A stretch of DNA of 64,000 bases from Bradyrhizobium sp. CCGB12 (GCF_024199845.1 NZ_JANADO010000001.1:1736001-1800000), one strand, 5' to 3'. Positions 1 to 8,986 are shown, counted from the first letter of the stretch. Notes: generated from the sequence alone by a model not told the origin. Numbers and translations are program-made.

Positions 1-97
1 GATCAAATCCAGCGTGCGGCCGGGCCGTTGCCGCGCACGCAGCTCAGGTCCGCCGGTTCACCGTTCCGCGCCTGAATTAACCAAGGTTTCCCATCTC

Positions 98-2041
98 GTG
101 TCTTTTCCGGCCCTGACCCCGCCGCTCGCCCGCGCTTTGGCCGAGCGGAACTATGATTCCCTGACCCCCGTCCAGCTCGCCGTGCTTGCGCACGAAGCCA
201 CAGGCCGTGACCTTCTGGTGTCGGCCCAGACCGGCTCCGGCAAGACTGTCGCTTACGGATTGGCCATCGCGAAAAATCTTCTCGGTGAGGCCGAGCGGTT
301 CGAGCAGGCCGGTGCACCGCTCGCCTTGATCGTGGCGCCGACGCGCGAACTGGCCTTGCAGGTTCAGCGCGAGCTCGCCTGGCTCTATGGGCATGCCGGC
401 GGGCGCGTCGTCTCCTGCGTCGGCGGCATGGATCCGCGGCGCGAGCAGCGCGAGCTTGCGGCCGGCGCTCACATCGTCGTCGGTACGCCCGGACGGCTGT
501 GCGATCATTTGCGCCGCGGCCGTCTCGACATCTCGGAACTGAAGGCGGTCGTTCTCGACGAGGCCGACGAGATGCTCAATCTCGGTTTTCGCGAGGACAT
601 GGAGTTCATCCTCGAGACCACGCCGGAGACGCGGCGCACCCTGCTGTTTTCGGCGACGTTCCCGCGCGGCATCGTCGCGCTGGCGAGGCAATATCAGCGC
701 GACGCGTTCCGGATCGAGGTCGCCGGTGACGAAGGCGGCCACGCCGATATCGAGTACCGTGCGATCCGGATCGCGCCCGCCGACGTCGAGCATGCGGTCG
801 TCAACGTGTTGCGCTTCCACGAGGCGCCGAGCGCACTGGTATTTTGCAGCACGCGCGATGCCGTCAGGCACTTGCAGGCAGCGCTGCTCGAGCGCGGCTT
901 TTCCGTGGTTGCCCTGTCGGGCGAACTGACGCAGAACGAGCGCACCATGGCGCTGCAGTCGCTCCGGGACGGCCGCTCCCGCGTTTGCGTCGCGACCGAC
1001 GTCGCCGCCCGCGGCATCGACCTGCCGAGCCTCGACCTCGTCATCCATGCCGATTTGCCCAATGACGCCGAGGTCATGCAGCACCGCTCGGGCCGCACCG
1101 GCCGCGCGGGACGCAAGGGCACAAGCGTCCTCCTGGTGCCGCCGGCACGACGGCGCCGCGCCGAGTTGCTGCTCAATCTCTCCGGGATCGATGCGGTCTG
1201 GGGGACGGCGCCTCAGGCGGATGAAATCCGCAAGCTCGATCACGCGCGCATGAAGGACGTCTTGTTCACCGAGGAGACGACCGCCGACGACCTCGTGCTG
1301 GCGCAGGCGCTCTTGGCCGAACGTTCGCCCGAGGATATCGCCGCGGCGCTCGCGCGTCTTTATCGGGCGCGGCTGCCGTCGCCCGAGGACATCATCGATC
1401 CTGGCGAGCGCAGCGGCGGGCCGCGCGACGATCGCGGACGCGACAGGTTTGAAGGCGGCGAGGATCGTCCCGCCAAGCCTCGTTCAAAGTCCGGAAAAGC
1501 GTCGTCGAAGCACGGCATGGCGGAGGCCAGCGTCTGGTTTCGCGCCGCCATCGGACGGCGCAAGAATGCGGAGGCGCGCTGGCTGCTGCCGATGATCTGC
1601 CGCCGCGGTGGCATCGACAAGCGCGACATCGGCGCCATCAAGATCATGGACACCACCACGGAGTTCGAGATCTCCGAGCGCGTCGCCGAATCCTTCGCGG
1701 CGAAGATCAAGCGTCCGGACAAGGAAGACAGCATCCGCATCGAGCCGATGGCGGATGCGCCGCAACGCCAGGTTCCGTCGGAGGAGCGGTCACATGCGCC
1801 CCGGCGCGGGAGCGGTGACGGCGATCATCGCGCACGCCGCGACGATCGCCCGCGCGAGGCACGTGAATTCAAACCACGCGGCAAAGCACTTGGCGAGCGC
1901 GGACCGAAATTTGACGACGCTCCGTCTTTCGGAAAGAAAAAGAAGCATCGGAACAAGCCGGGTCACGCAGAGCCTTCGGTCACGCCGTGGCCTGTGAAGG
2001 GCGCGCCGGGAAAGAAGGCAAGCAAGAAGCGGCGAGGGTGA
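98..2041 (+). CDS. DEAD/DEAH-box ATP-dependent RNA helicase with DbpA-like C-terminal domain
   Basis: ATP-dependent RNA helicase, probably acting in ribosome assembly or cold-induced RNA remodelling in the cytoplasm. The reading frame is open to base 14, but the GTG at 98 fits better: it is preceded by AAGG and puts the Q-motif region (LTPVQ) near residue 23. Seen in order: Walker A AQTGSGKT (about residue 43), DEAD in VVLDEADEML, SAT in LLFSATFPRG, and HRSGRTGRAG of helicase domain 2. Around residues 470-545 lies a region resembling the DbpA RNA-binding domain, followed by a long basic, low-complexity tail rich in Arg, Lys and Gly. Length of 647 residues matches alphaproteobacterial DeaD/CsdA-like helicases. 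The specific RNA target cannot be read from the sequence. Confidence 0.93.
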   Translation: MSFPALTPPLARALAERNYDSLTPVQLAVLAHEATGRDLLVSAQTGSGKTVAYGLAIAKNLLGEAERFEQAGAPLALIVAPTRELALQVQRELAWLYGHAGGRVVSCVGGMDPRREQRELAAGAHIVVGTPGRLCDHLRRGRLDISELKAVVLDEADEMLNLGFREDMEFILETTPETRRTLLFSATFPRGIVALARQYQRDAFRIEVAGDEGGHADIEYRAIRIAPADVEHAVVNVLRFHEAPSALVFCSTRDAVRHLQAALLERGFSVVALSGELTQNERTMALQSLRDGRSRVCVATDVAARGIDLPSLDLVIHADLPNDAEVMQHRSGRTGRAGRKGTSVLLVPPARRRRAELLLNLSGIDAVWGTAPQADEIRKLDHARMKDVLFTEETTADDLVLAQALLAERSPEDIAAALARLYRARLPSPEDIIDPGERSGGPRDDRGRDRFEGGEDRPAKPRSKSGKASSKHGMAEASVWFRAAIGRRKNAEARWLLPMICRRGGIDKRDIGAIKIMDTTTEFEISERVAESFAAKIKRPDKEDSIRIEPMADAPQRQVPSEERSHAPRRGSGDGDHRARRDDRPREAREFKPRGKALGERGPKFDDAPSFGKKKKHRNKPGHAEPSVTPWPVKGAPGKKASKKRRG

Positions 2042-2118
2042 ACTTCGCCGTTCAGCTCAGACAGGCATGATGCCGCCGGATTGCACCGGCGACATCATCC
2101 GAAACGTTTGGCGTGGGC

Positions 2119-2442
<324 letters not shown>

Positions 2443-2564
2443 GGAACGTCTCCAGTCTCGGTTGGCGAGACCGGAACGGTCCGCACGGTTCTTCGACGGA
2501 AGGTGGCGGAAGCCGGTTCGAGCGGGGCGTTTCACGCCCGCGTGAGCGCGACTGGGGAGGGACG

Positions 2565-3098
2565 TCACGCCGCAGCGAGATTGCGGAGCATGTAGGTCGC
2601 GCCGTCGCCGTAGGATGCGAGCTTTGCGCACAATTGCACATCAGTCGTGACGGGCCGAAAGCCCAAACGTTCCCATAGCGGTCGCGTGGCATAGACTGAG
2701 ACCAGCGCGAGCGCCGCAATGTCTGACGAGCGCGCGAGCTGCTCGATCGTCGCCATATAGGCGCGCGCAACACCACCGCGGGCGTCCGGCAGCACGGCGA
2801 CGTCGTGCACGTAGAGGCAGTCCGCATCGTCGGGCAATCTTGCGAGGAAGCCGTCGAGCGGCGGAATCTGATGTTGCTTCCAGGGATGCGCGAGCCCGTA
2901 GCCGACGATCCCTTCGGCCCCGGCGAGCACGCGGCAGCCATCGGGACAAAGCTGCATCTTTTCCGCGAACACGTCAGGGCGCTCGAACAGATCGGGGTGG
3001 ATGCACGCTGCGATCGCGCTGATCGCAGCAAGGTCGGACGCGTGCGCGGGACGCCAATGCGGCTTGCTCATGTCGATCTGTCGTTCCGTCTCATTCAT
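2565..3098 (-). CDS. GNAT family N-acetyltransferase
   Basis: Acyl-CoA-dependent N-acetyltransferase of the GNAT fold, substrate unknown. The sequence starts WRPAHASDLAAISAIA, a typical beta1-alpha1 segment, and has the central CLYVHDVAVLPDARGGVARAY portion, where the RGGVA loop is the acetyl-CoA pyrophosphate-binding region. It ends with the usual ATRPLWERLGFRPV motif. A second in-frame ATG at 3071 is an equally good start. The gene reads away from the secreted-repeat gene at 3218, so the two are divergently transcribed from a short shared intergenic region. Confidence 0.88.
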   Translation of the reverse strand: MNETERQIDMSKPHWRPAHASDLAAISAIAACIHPDLFERPDVFAEKMQLCPDGCRVLAGAEGIVGYGLAHPWKQHQIPPLDGFLARLPDDADCLYVHDVAVLPDARGGVARAYMATIEQLARSSDIAALALVSVYATRPLWERLGFRPVTTDVQLCAKLASYGDGATYMLRNLAAA

Positions 3099-3217
3099 TC
3101 CAGTTTATTCCGCCGCGACGCTGCGCGCCGCGAAAAATATCGTTGTCGCCGTCTCAGGAATATCACGCCTCGTGCGGCGTCCTACCCATGCAAGCCAATT
3201 GCATGACAGGAGTTACA

Positions 3218-3607
3218 ATGGCCACGACCCCGATCCGCCTCGCGCTCACGCTCGCCGCATCGCTCGCAATCGTTCCCGCCGCCTTCGCGGCGCCGCCGAC
3301 CAAGACCGGCAAGACCGACAAGGGCCCCGTGCTCACCGACGCCAAGGGCATGACGCTCTATACCTTCGACAAGGATGCGGACGGCAAGTCGGCCTGCAAC
3401 GGCCCGTGCGCGACGAACTGGCCGGTGCTGAAGGCCGAAGCCGGCGACGCGCCCGGCGAGGGCTACACCATCGTCACGCGCGATGACGGCTCCAGGCAAT
3501 GGGCCTACAAGGGCAAGCCGCTCTATACTTTCGCCAAGGACCAGAAGCCCGGCGACGTCACCGGCGACGGCTTCCTGAATGGGGCGTGGCATCTGGCGAT
3601 GCCGTAA
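3218..3607 (+). CDS. Exported protein with lipoprotein_15 / secreted repeats (COG4315 type)
   Basis: A 129-residue exported protein of the family with a duplicated secreted repeat of unknown function. The ATG at 3218 has AGGAG eight bases upstream and begins a signal peptide ending AAFAAPP. Two copies of the repeat are visible: GPVLTDAKGMTLYTFDKD and the later WAYKGKPLYTFAKDQKPGD. Between them sits CNGPCATNWPVL, the conserved cysteine pair of the family. The family is usually periplasmic; its biochemical role is not established. It is followed after 74 bases by the convergent DJ-1 gene. Confidence 0.9.
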   Translation: MATTPIRLALTLAASLAIVPAAFAAPPTKTGKTDKGPVLTDAKGMTLYTFDKDADGKSACNGPCATNWPVLKAEAGDAPGEGYTIVTRDDGSRQWAYKGKPLYTFAKDQKPGDVTGDGFLNGAWHLAMP

Positions 3608-3681
3608 CGGACCGCTGCGCAAGCCGCCGGCGCGTCGCTCATCTCGATGGAGCGACGCATCGGGCCCCACATCGCGATCGG

Positions 3682-4815
3682 CTATCTCGGATATTCCAGC
3701 TGCATCGCAACGAAGTCGGCCGTGCGGGATCCATAGCGCGCGCCGATCGCACGCAGCGTTTCGTCCAGGGCCTGCGCCGGCGGCAATGCGACCGCGGCCG
3801 GCAGCGTCTGCTTCGCCGGCCAATCGTCCGCGATCCGGTCCGGCAGGATGCCGAGGCCTCCGCGGCTCGTCTGCGCCTGCGCCGTGGCGGCGAGGGTGAG
3901 GGCGCGCGAGCGATAGGTCCGCGACCATGCATCGGCGATCAACGCGAGCGAGACCTCGTCGACGTCAGGCGTCAGCGCGATACCGAGCTGCTCGCGGTTC
4001 CAGAATGCGAGCGAGTTCGCGATCGCCGTCAGCGCGAAGGGCCGCGTGAAGCCGAACGCGTCGCTGCGGTGGCGTGCATCCCACGCCGCAAGGCCGATGT
4101 CGCGGGCGACCGCCTCGGCCTTGGCCCGGCCGGCGATCGCCTCGACCAAGGTGAGGGCCATCGGCATGGACGCGGTGATGCCGGTCGTCGTTGCCGCGCC
4201 CCGGTCGACGACGAGCCTCCGATCCGCCACGTAGCGGATTTCGGAGTGCTTGCGAAGGTCGCCCACGGAATACCAATGCGTCGTGGCCCGCTTGCCGTCG
4301 AGCAGCCCGGTGTTGGCCACGACCTTGGCGCCGACGCAGACGCCGATCACGATCGCGCCCTTGCCAGCCTGGCTCCTGATCCACTGCAACACCGTAGCGT
4401 CGTTTTCGGGAGTCATCGCTGGCACGATGACGTAGTCGGCTCCGTCGGGGTGCGCGGCATCGAACTCGGCGATCGTCGCGTGCGGCTGCACCTTGAGGGC
4501 GGGATAGAGCGTGACGGGCCCCGGCTGCGTCGCCAGGGTGAGGACGTCGGCGACGTCCGCCCGCGCGAGGATGCCGTAAGGCATCAGATAGTCGGTGGTC
4601 TCGCTCATGTCGTTGATGCCGACGATGGCGATCAGGGGGCGCTTTCGTTTCGGCGGTTTCAGTGCGGCGAGCGTCGCCTCGGCCTCGTCGCGTGAGATTG
4701 CAGGCGCGCTTCCCCGTGCCGGCGAGCCGGGCAGGAGCAACAGCCAGGTTCCGCCGATGGCTACGAGCAGCGCCATGCAGCCGAGAGCGCTCAACGCCAG
4801 AATGCGCCAGCTCAT
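3682..4815 (-). CDS. Membrane-anchored DJ-1/PfpI family protein without a DNA-binding domain
   Basis: A 377-residue protein whose N-terminus is one hydrophobic segment (LALSALGCMALLVAIGGTWLLLL), so the rest is probably periplasmic. Residues of about 55-240 form a DJ-1/PfpI domain of the GlxA/AraC-associated subgroup: GADYVIVPAM, then the nucleophile elbow GAIVIGVCVGAKVVANTGLLDG with Cys, and ATTHW. In cytoplasmic GlxA-like regulators this domain is followed by an AraC helix-turn-helix. Here the last ~130 residues carry no HTH that I can recognise. It therefore looks like a membrane-tethered sensor or enzyme rather than a transcription factor; substrate unknown. Confidence 0.85.
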   Translation of the reverse strand: MSWRILALSALGCMALLVAIGGTWLLLLPGSPARGSAPAISRDEAEATLAALKPPKRKRPLIAIVGINDMSETTDYLMPYGILARADVADVLTLATQPGPVTLYPALKVQPHATIAEFDAAHPDGADYVIVPAMTPENDATVLQWIRSQAGKGAIVIGVCVGAKVVANTGLLDGKRATTHWYSVGDLRKHSEIRYVADRRLVVDRGAATTTGITASMPMALTLVEAIAGRAKAEAVARDIGLAAWDARHRSDAFGFTRPFALTAIANSLAFWNREQLGIALTPDVDEVSLALIADAWSRTYRSRALTLAATAQAQTSRGGLGILPDRIADDWPAKQTLPAAVALPPAQALDETLRAIGARYGSRTADFVAMQLEYPR

Positions 4816-5233
4816 GATGATGTCACCCGATCGTCATTGTCTCACGCGGCGGAAGCTAGCCGCTCGGACCGGCAGCGGGAATGACGCAAATCCGGCAAAA
4901 AAGGTCATGTCGCAAGCGCGGCCTTTTGCCTCGCAGCAAGAGTTTCGGCGCTGGATTCCGAGTTGCCGCATCCGGCCGCAACTATTTCAAAGATGCAAAA
5001 TGCGGCCTGCAGCGCTTCGCCGCATGACCTCAATAAATTTTGTTTGGAGAGTCCGAAACCGAACTGAACCTTCTACTTTCGTCGGTCATAGTTGGCTCTG
5101 CAAGGGGGCGGGGGCGGTTATCCGCAGCAACAATCCCACCGCACTGAAAGGTAGGAGCACTGGTGTCCTGGTGCGGCACGCACTTGGACATGCTCGGGAA
5201 GTCTTCATTGTCTAGTTTCGCTTGAAAGGATGA
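4816..5233. other. Intergenic region between DJ-1 and phasin genes
   Basis: About 420 bases containing no convincing gene. It must hold the promoters of both divergent neighbours. A TGC-rich stretch near 4990-5030 (GATGCAAAATGCGGCCTGCAG) recalls PhaR-type operators found upstream of phasins, but this is a weak match. An AT-rich patch (AATAAATTTTGTTTGG) at about 5030 may be a core promoter. Confidence 0.4.
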
Positions 5234-5725
5234 ATGCCCGTGAGTGATGCCAATGTGAAAGCCGATACGAATGCCGCTCCGCAGAACGGAGGAGCCAACG
5301 GAAGCACAAAGCTCCAGTTCGACGTCCCGTTCTTCAACATGCAGACGATCTACGGCAATTTCGCCGAACAGGGCGCGGCGCGGGCCCAGGCAAATATTGC
5401 GCGGATGAAGGCGACGACCGAGGAGGTCACCGCGGTGCTCTGCGATGCCTGCTCGACCAATGCCAAGCGTGCCGCCGATTACGGCACCAAGGTCATCGAA
5501 ATATCCCACATCAATACGACCTCCACGCTGGAATTCTTCTCACAGCTTGCCGACGCGAGGTCGTTTGCCGATGTCGTAAACCTCTCCACCTCCCACAGCC
5601 GCAAGATGTTTGAAGCAACCTCGGCCCAGAACCGCGAAATCTGGGACCTTGCCCAGAAGGTCGCGACCGAAACGGCCGAGCCGATCAAGCAGGGTTTCAA
5701 CCGGGTCTTGCGTAGCGCTGCTTGA
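5234..5725 (+). CDS. Phasin family protein
   Basis: A 163-residue granule-associated protein. Phasins coat polyhydroxybutyrate granules and influence their number and size. The central part is almost wholly amphipathic helix (NFAEQGAARAQANIARMKATTEEVTAVL, AKRAADYGTKVIEI) with the typical TLEFFSQLADARSFADVVNLSTSH segment, matching the Phasin_2 pattern. The N-terminus is polar and Asn/Gly-rich. A GAAAGGATG sequence precedes the chosen start. Phasin-type genes are common in PHB-storing rhizobia; no PHB synthesis gene lies nearby. Confidence 0.9.
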   Translation: MPVSDANVKADTNAAPQNGGANGSTKLQFDVPFFNMQTIYGNFAEQGAARAQANIARMKATTEEVTAVLCDACSTNAKRAADYGTKVIEISHINTTSTLEFFSQLADARSFADVVNLSTSHSRKMFEATSAQNREIWDLAQKVATETAEPIKQGFNRVLRSAA

Positions 5726-5841
5726 ATCGAAAGCGTTGGCCGCGCGGATCGGCTGGATGAGTGTCTTCGCAAGAAGAGACGCCGTCCAGCTGGTTGCGGC
5801 CCGCTCATCGTTGAGATGATGCAAAGCTGGAGGACATCAGG

Positions 5842-6066
5842 ATGGGTATGGTGATGATCAAGTGCCCGGAAACCGGAAATGCCATTCCGACGGGCATCGA
5901 AATGGATCGCGAGAGATTTCGGTGCAGCGCGGTATTCTTTTCGCGCACCTATTGCAGGATGTGCGCTGCGACACACGAATGGTTCGCCAAAGAGGCCTGG
6001 GTTTACGAGTCGGTCTTGGCGAACGGGAGGTCCGGGGGGGAGCCATACCGTCCGGGTGCGGCGTGA
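5842..6066 (+). CDS. Small cysteine-containing conserved hypothetical protein
   Basis: A 74-residue protein with CPETGNAIPTGIEMD followed by FRCSAVFFSRTYCRMCAATHEWF, that is, four cysteines and a histidine spaced like a small zinc ribbon. Similar proteins of this length are frequent in bradyrhizobia, to my knowledge without assigned function. GAGGACATCAGG lies upstream of the ATG. Its last 64 bases overlap, on the other strand, the 3' end of the Crp/Fnr regulator gene, so the two transcripts converge and can base-pair. Confidence 0.75.
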   Translation: MGMVMIKCPETGNAIPTGIEMDRERFRCSAVFFSRTYCRMCAATHEWFAKEAWVYESVLANGRSGGEPYRPGAA

Positions 6067-6788
6067 ATGAGCCTTGGCGCATCCTGCGAAACGATCCGAT
6101 CGATCCTGCGGCTCATCACCTTGTAGCACTCGCAGGCGATGACCTCGAGTCGATGCCTGTCGATCTCGAGCTGGCCACGCCGGTTGGATTTGATCGCCCT
6201 TGATGTACGAAGTGCGCTCACCACGTGTGTGACCGTGGTGCGCCGGACTCCGAGCAATTCCGACAGCGTCTCCTGCGTCAGGGGCAGGACGTCACCGCCA
6301 TCCGTCCGATCGTGAATGTGAAGCAGCCAGCGGGCGAGGCGCGCTTCGACGGAGTGCAGCGCATTGCAGGCAGCGACGTGCAGGAATTGCGTCATCACCG
6401 CCCGGCTGAGAATCTGAACCGCAGTTGCGAGCGCTGGGCTGCGTTCGAGCGCAGCGTAAAGTCGCGCGGGCGAGATCTGCAGCGCGGTCCCGGCCACGCG
6501 GACGACCGCGGTCAGGGGTGACCGGGTCGGGCCGAGCGCCGTCATGAGCCCGACCGCACCGTCGTTGCCGATCACGGCCGTTGCGGCCGTCTGTCCGTTC
6601 GGCAACTCCATGATGAGCGCGATCGCGCCGCTACAGGGAAAATAGAGGTGCTCGATCTTGTCGCCTGATCGAACCAGGACTGCGTCGTGCTGGAGTGGTA
6701 CTTTTCGCAAATGAGGTGCAAGCAAAGCGAAATCGGCCGGCGGTAACGCAGCTAGCACTCGATTACCAACTCTGGTCGCGTGCTCCAT
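6003..6788 (-). CDS. Crp/Fnr family transcriptional regulator
   Basis: Cytoplasmic regulator of the Crp/Fnr superfamily. Residues of about 5-120 form a cyclic-nucleotide-binding fold (HLRKVPLQHDAVLVRSGDKIEHLYFPCSGAI). The C-terminal winged helix is seen in LTQETLSELLGVRRTTVTHVVSALR. There is no N-terminal cluster of four cysteines, so it is not an oxygen-sensing FNR. The ligand is unknown; the subgroup with YFPCSGAIALI is common in rhizobia. The ATG at 6788 (MEHATRVGNR) is chosen; 6827 is an alternative. The 3' end overlaps the convergent small gene at 5842-6066. Confidence 0.9.
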   Translation of the reverse strand: MEHATRVGNRVLAALPPADFALLAPHLRKVPLQHDAVLVRSGDKIEHLYFPCSGAIALIMELPNGQTAATAVIGNDGAVGLMTALGPTRSPLTAVVRVAGTALQISPARLYAALERSPALATAVQILSRAVMTQFLHVAACNALHSVEARLARWLLHIHDRTDGGDVLPLTQETLSELLGVRRTTVTHVVSALRTSRAIKSNRRGQLEIDRHRLEVIACECYKVMSRRIDRIVSQDAPRLIHAAPGRYGSPPDLPFAKTDS

Positions 6789-6972
6789 CACGGGAATCGT
6801 CCCTGGACGGACGCCCGGCAAACGCATCTTCACCAACCGGGCCGCGTCGAAACAAACGCTTCCTGAAAGTTAAGGTTCCGCCGACGGATTGGCAAGCCCG
6901 CACGCGAAGGTCTCGGACCGCAATCGGACTTCGGAGCTCGCCGGTTGCGAAGCTGCGCATCCGGCGCCGCTC

Positions 6973-7527
6973 CTACCGCAATCCCTCATACACCATCAGC
7001 CCGCGTGCGATCTGCAATTTGCGGATCGCGCGCGGCAGCAGTTTTTCCGGCTGATGCAGATAGCGCCAGGAGGTGAGGGTGAAGGCACCGAGCGTACCGC
7101 ATTCGTCGTCGAACGGCGCCAGCACGCCGGTCACGCTGACGGGTGTATGCGGGCGGGCATTGAAGGGGAGCAGCAGCAACTCGAGATGCGCCTTGCTGCC
7201 GTTCTCGCGTGCGGCGGTGACGCCGGCGATCGCGCCCAGCGTCTCGTCGGCGACGATTGTGGTGATCTCCTCGATCTCGCCGCGGCTGGCTTCGTTGAAC
7301 AGGGCCGCAAAGCTCCGGTCCTTGAGGTCGCTCCCCGCGAGGGCGCAGACGCGCGTGCCGGCGACGCGGAACGGGAAGCCGAGGTTTGGCTCGCAGGACA
7401 GCACGAAGATGTCACCGAGCAGGTCGCGCACGGCGGCCGGATCGATGTCGGCCCGATCAGGGGCCCGCGCCGTGCCGCGCTGCTTGTCCCAATACGCGAA
7501 GAACGCGCGGCTCGACGGATGTTTCAT
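6973..7527 (-). CDS. PAS domain-containing protein (PAS_5 type)
   Basis: A 184-residue single-domain protein. The pattern FFAYWDKQRG near the N-terminus, DLLGDIFVLSCEP, FPFRVAGTRVCALAGSDLKDRSFAALF and the later LLLPFNARPH are typical of the alphaproteobacterial PAS_5 (PF07310) family. No output domain follows, so it probably binds a ligand or partner protein and signals through contact. The ATG at 7527 is preferred to the upstream start at 7566. It is transcribed away from the CtrA box and structured leader that begin at 7679. Confidence 0.85.
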   Translation of the reverse strand: MKHPSSRAFFAYWDKQRGTARAPDRADIDPAAVRDLLGDIFVLSCEPNLGFPFRVAGTRVCALAGSDLKDRSFAALFNEASRGEIEEITTIVADETLGAIAGVTAARENGSKAHLELLLLPFNARPHTPVSVTGVLAPFDDECGTLGAFTLTSWRYLHQPEKLLPRAIRKLQIARGLMVYEGLR

Positions 7528-7678
7528 GACTGAACGCTTACCCCGGGGCGCAACCTCACGGGACAAACCTGTCCCGCTTCAGTGCACCCGCGATCCCTTT
7601 GGCTGTTGTGCAGGAGGGGATTTGCAGCGTCCATGCCGCGAGGGCGTTTTTGGCCCCCCGGGAGCTGTCTTTGCGTCG

Positions 7679-7694
7679 TTAACGTTAAATTAAC
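7679..7694 (+). promoter_or_regulatory. Predicted CtrA-binding box (TTAA-N7-TTAAC)
   Basis: The sequence TTAACGTTAAATTAAC matches the full alphaproteobacterial CtrA consensus TTAA-N7-TTAAC exactly. It lies between the divergent PAS gene and the structured leader and rhomboid gene, so it could control either. CtrA is the cell-cycle response regulator that acts at about -35. Match seen; function inferred. Confidence 0.55.
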
Positions 7695-7732
7695 TATGCG
7701 CTTTGCGTCGGTGGCCCGCCTGTTATGGTGAT

Positions 7733-7905
7733 CGCGGTCGCAAGCCCCGCCGGTTTTTCCAGGTTCTCGGCGAGGCCTGTACTTTGGGCGTCAAACAGTT
7801 TGGTCACGGGACCGCGGGAGGGGTGGGGATACACCTTGATCCCAGGGGTATCGGAAGTCCGACACGGATAGGCAGGGCTTTCCCAGGGCCCTGCCTTTTC
7901 CTTTT
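7733..7905 (+). ncRNA. Candidate structured RNA or attenuator leader upstream of rhomboid gene
   Basis: By eye the stretch forms a series of short hairpins: CAGG...CCTG enclosing CTC-GGC-GAG (about 7759-7779), CAAA-CAG-TTTG (about 7791-7801), GGGAT...ATCCC (about 7826-7842) and TCGG-AAGT-CCGA (about 7850-7862). It ends in an intrinsic terminator (7871-7905). AAGCCCCGCC near 7742 is complementary, with one mismatch, to GGCAGGGCTT, which includes the 5' half of the terminator stem. That would permit an antiterminated form. It may be a free-standing RNA of roughly 170 bases or a cis leader. No known family was identified, and the 5' end is a guess. Confidence 0.4.
7871..7905 (+). terminator. Intrinsic terminator before rhomboid gene
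   Basis: Perfect 8-bp stem GGCAGGGC / GCCCTGCC with a nine-base loop, followed directly by TTTTCCTTTT. It lies about 77 bases before the proposed rhomboid start and has no protein gene upstream on this strand, which is why an RNA or attenuator is suspected. Confidence 0.7.
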
Positions 7906-7981
7906 GTGCACTTGCGCAAGGCCGGCAAAGGCGACTATCTCCAAGCCTATTGCTCCGATCGCGCCTGAAAGCGAAGCTGCC

Positions 7982-8797
7982 TTGGATTCCCCGCCAAATT
8001 CTCCGCAGGATTCTCCGGATCTGCCGGCCGTCCATGACGAGCCTCCGCGCGAGCCGATCCTGACGCTGCCCGGGGCACTGACCGCCTATATCGCCCTGCT
8101 GGCACTGATCCATCTGCGGGTGCTGCTGCCGCCGGAGATCGAGAACTGGACCATCGACGTCTTCGGCTTCATCCCGAAGCGCTACGATTCCTCGCTGCTC
8201 AACTTGCAGATCCCGGGCGGGGCGGGTGCGAAGGTCTGGACCTTCGTCACCTATTCGCTGTTGCACGCCAACCTGACCCATCTGGGCTTCAACGTGCTTT
8301 GGCTGTTGCCGTTCGGCAGCGCGCTGGCGCGGCGCTTTGGCGCCATCAGGTTTTTCGTGTTCCTGGCGGTGACGGCGGCGGCCGGCGCGCTCGCCCATCT
8401 CGTCACCCATGAGCATGCGGTGGCGCCGATGATCGGCGCCTCGGCCTCGGTGTCGGGGGCGATGGCGGCGGCGATCCGCTTCGCGTTCGCCCGCGGCAGC
8501 TTCCTGTCGTTCAGCCGTTCGGACGCCGATACCGCCGCGAAGGTTCCGGCGCTGCCGCTGTCACGCGCGCTGCGCGACGGGCGGGTGGTCGGCTTCCTCG
8601 CGGTGTGGTTTGGCGTCAACATTATCTTCGGCGTCGGCGCGATCGGCGTCGACTCCGAGACCACGAGCGTGGCTTGGCAGGCACATATCGGCGGCTTCTT
8701 CGCCGGGCTCCTGCTGTTCGCGCTGTTCGATCCCGTGCCGCGCGTGCGAAGCGATGCTGCGGATGCGTCATCACGGGACGTTTCAGATCATATTTGA
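7982..8797 (+). CDS. Rhomboid family intramembrane serine protease
   Basis: Integral-membrane serine protease that cleaves transmembrane substrates. Several hydrophobic segments are visible. The key elements are YSLLHANLTHLGFNVLWLLPFG (the HxxxN-type helix), the catalytic serine loop GASASVSGAMAA, and the second catalytic residue in AHIGGFFAGLLLF (HxxGxxxG). The serine loop reads GASAS rather than the usual GASGA. The frame is open from 7703, but an intrinsic terminator lies inside that extension. A TTG at 7982 is therefore proposed as start, with low certainty. The N-terminal 30 residues are Pro-rich and polar. Confidence 0.85.
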   Translation: MDSPPNSPQDSPDLPAVHDEPPREPILTLPGALTAYIALLALIHLRVLLPPEIENWTIDVFGFIPKRYDSSLLNLQIPGGAGAKVWTFVTYSLLHANLTHLGFNVLWLLPFGSALARRFGAIRFFVFLAVTAAAGALAHLVTHEHAVAPMIGASASVSGAMAAAIRFAFARGSFLSFSRSDADTAAKVPALPLSRALRDGRVVGFLAVWFGVNIIFGVGAIGVDSETTSVAWQAHIGGFFAGLLLFALFDPVPRVRSDAADASSRDVSDHI

Positions 8798-8986
8798 AGC
8801 GGCGCTTGCGGCGCGGCCTGAATTCATCCATCATTCCCGGGAAGAATGTTCCGAAGCGACACGTCGTTAGCGACGATGCTTCGCAAAGCGCCTGAGCGTG
8901 AAACCGGCGCCCCAAACTGTTAGTTGAAGACTCGCGAACAAGTCCGACCGCCAAAGGGCGGACGGCTCCGATTCAGGGAGGCCACA

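Noticed and set aside
7703..7981. N-terminal extension of the rhomboid protein
   Set aside because: The translated segment is Gly/Cys/Arg-rich without membrane or domain character and crosses a perfect intrinsic terminator, so coding is unlikely.
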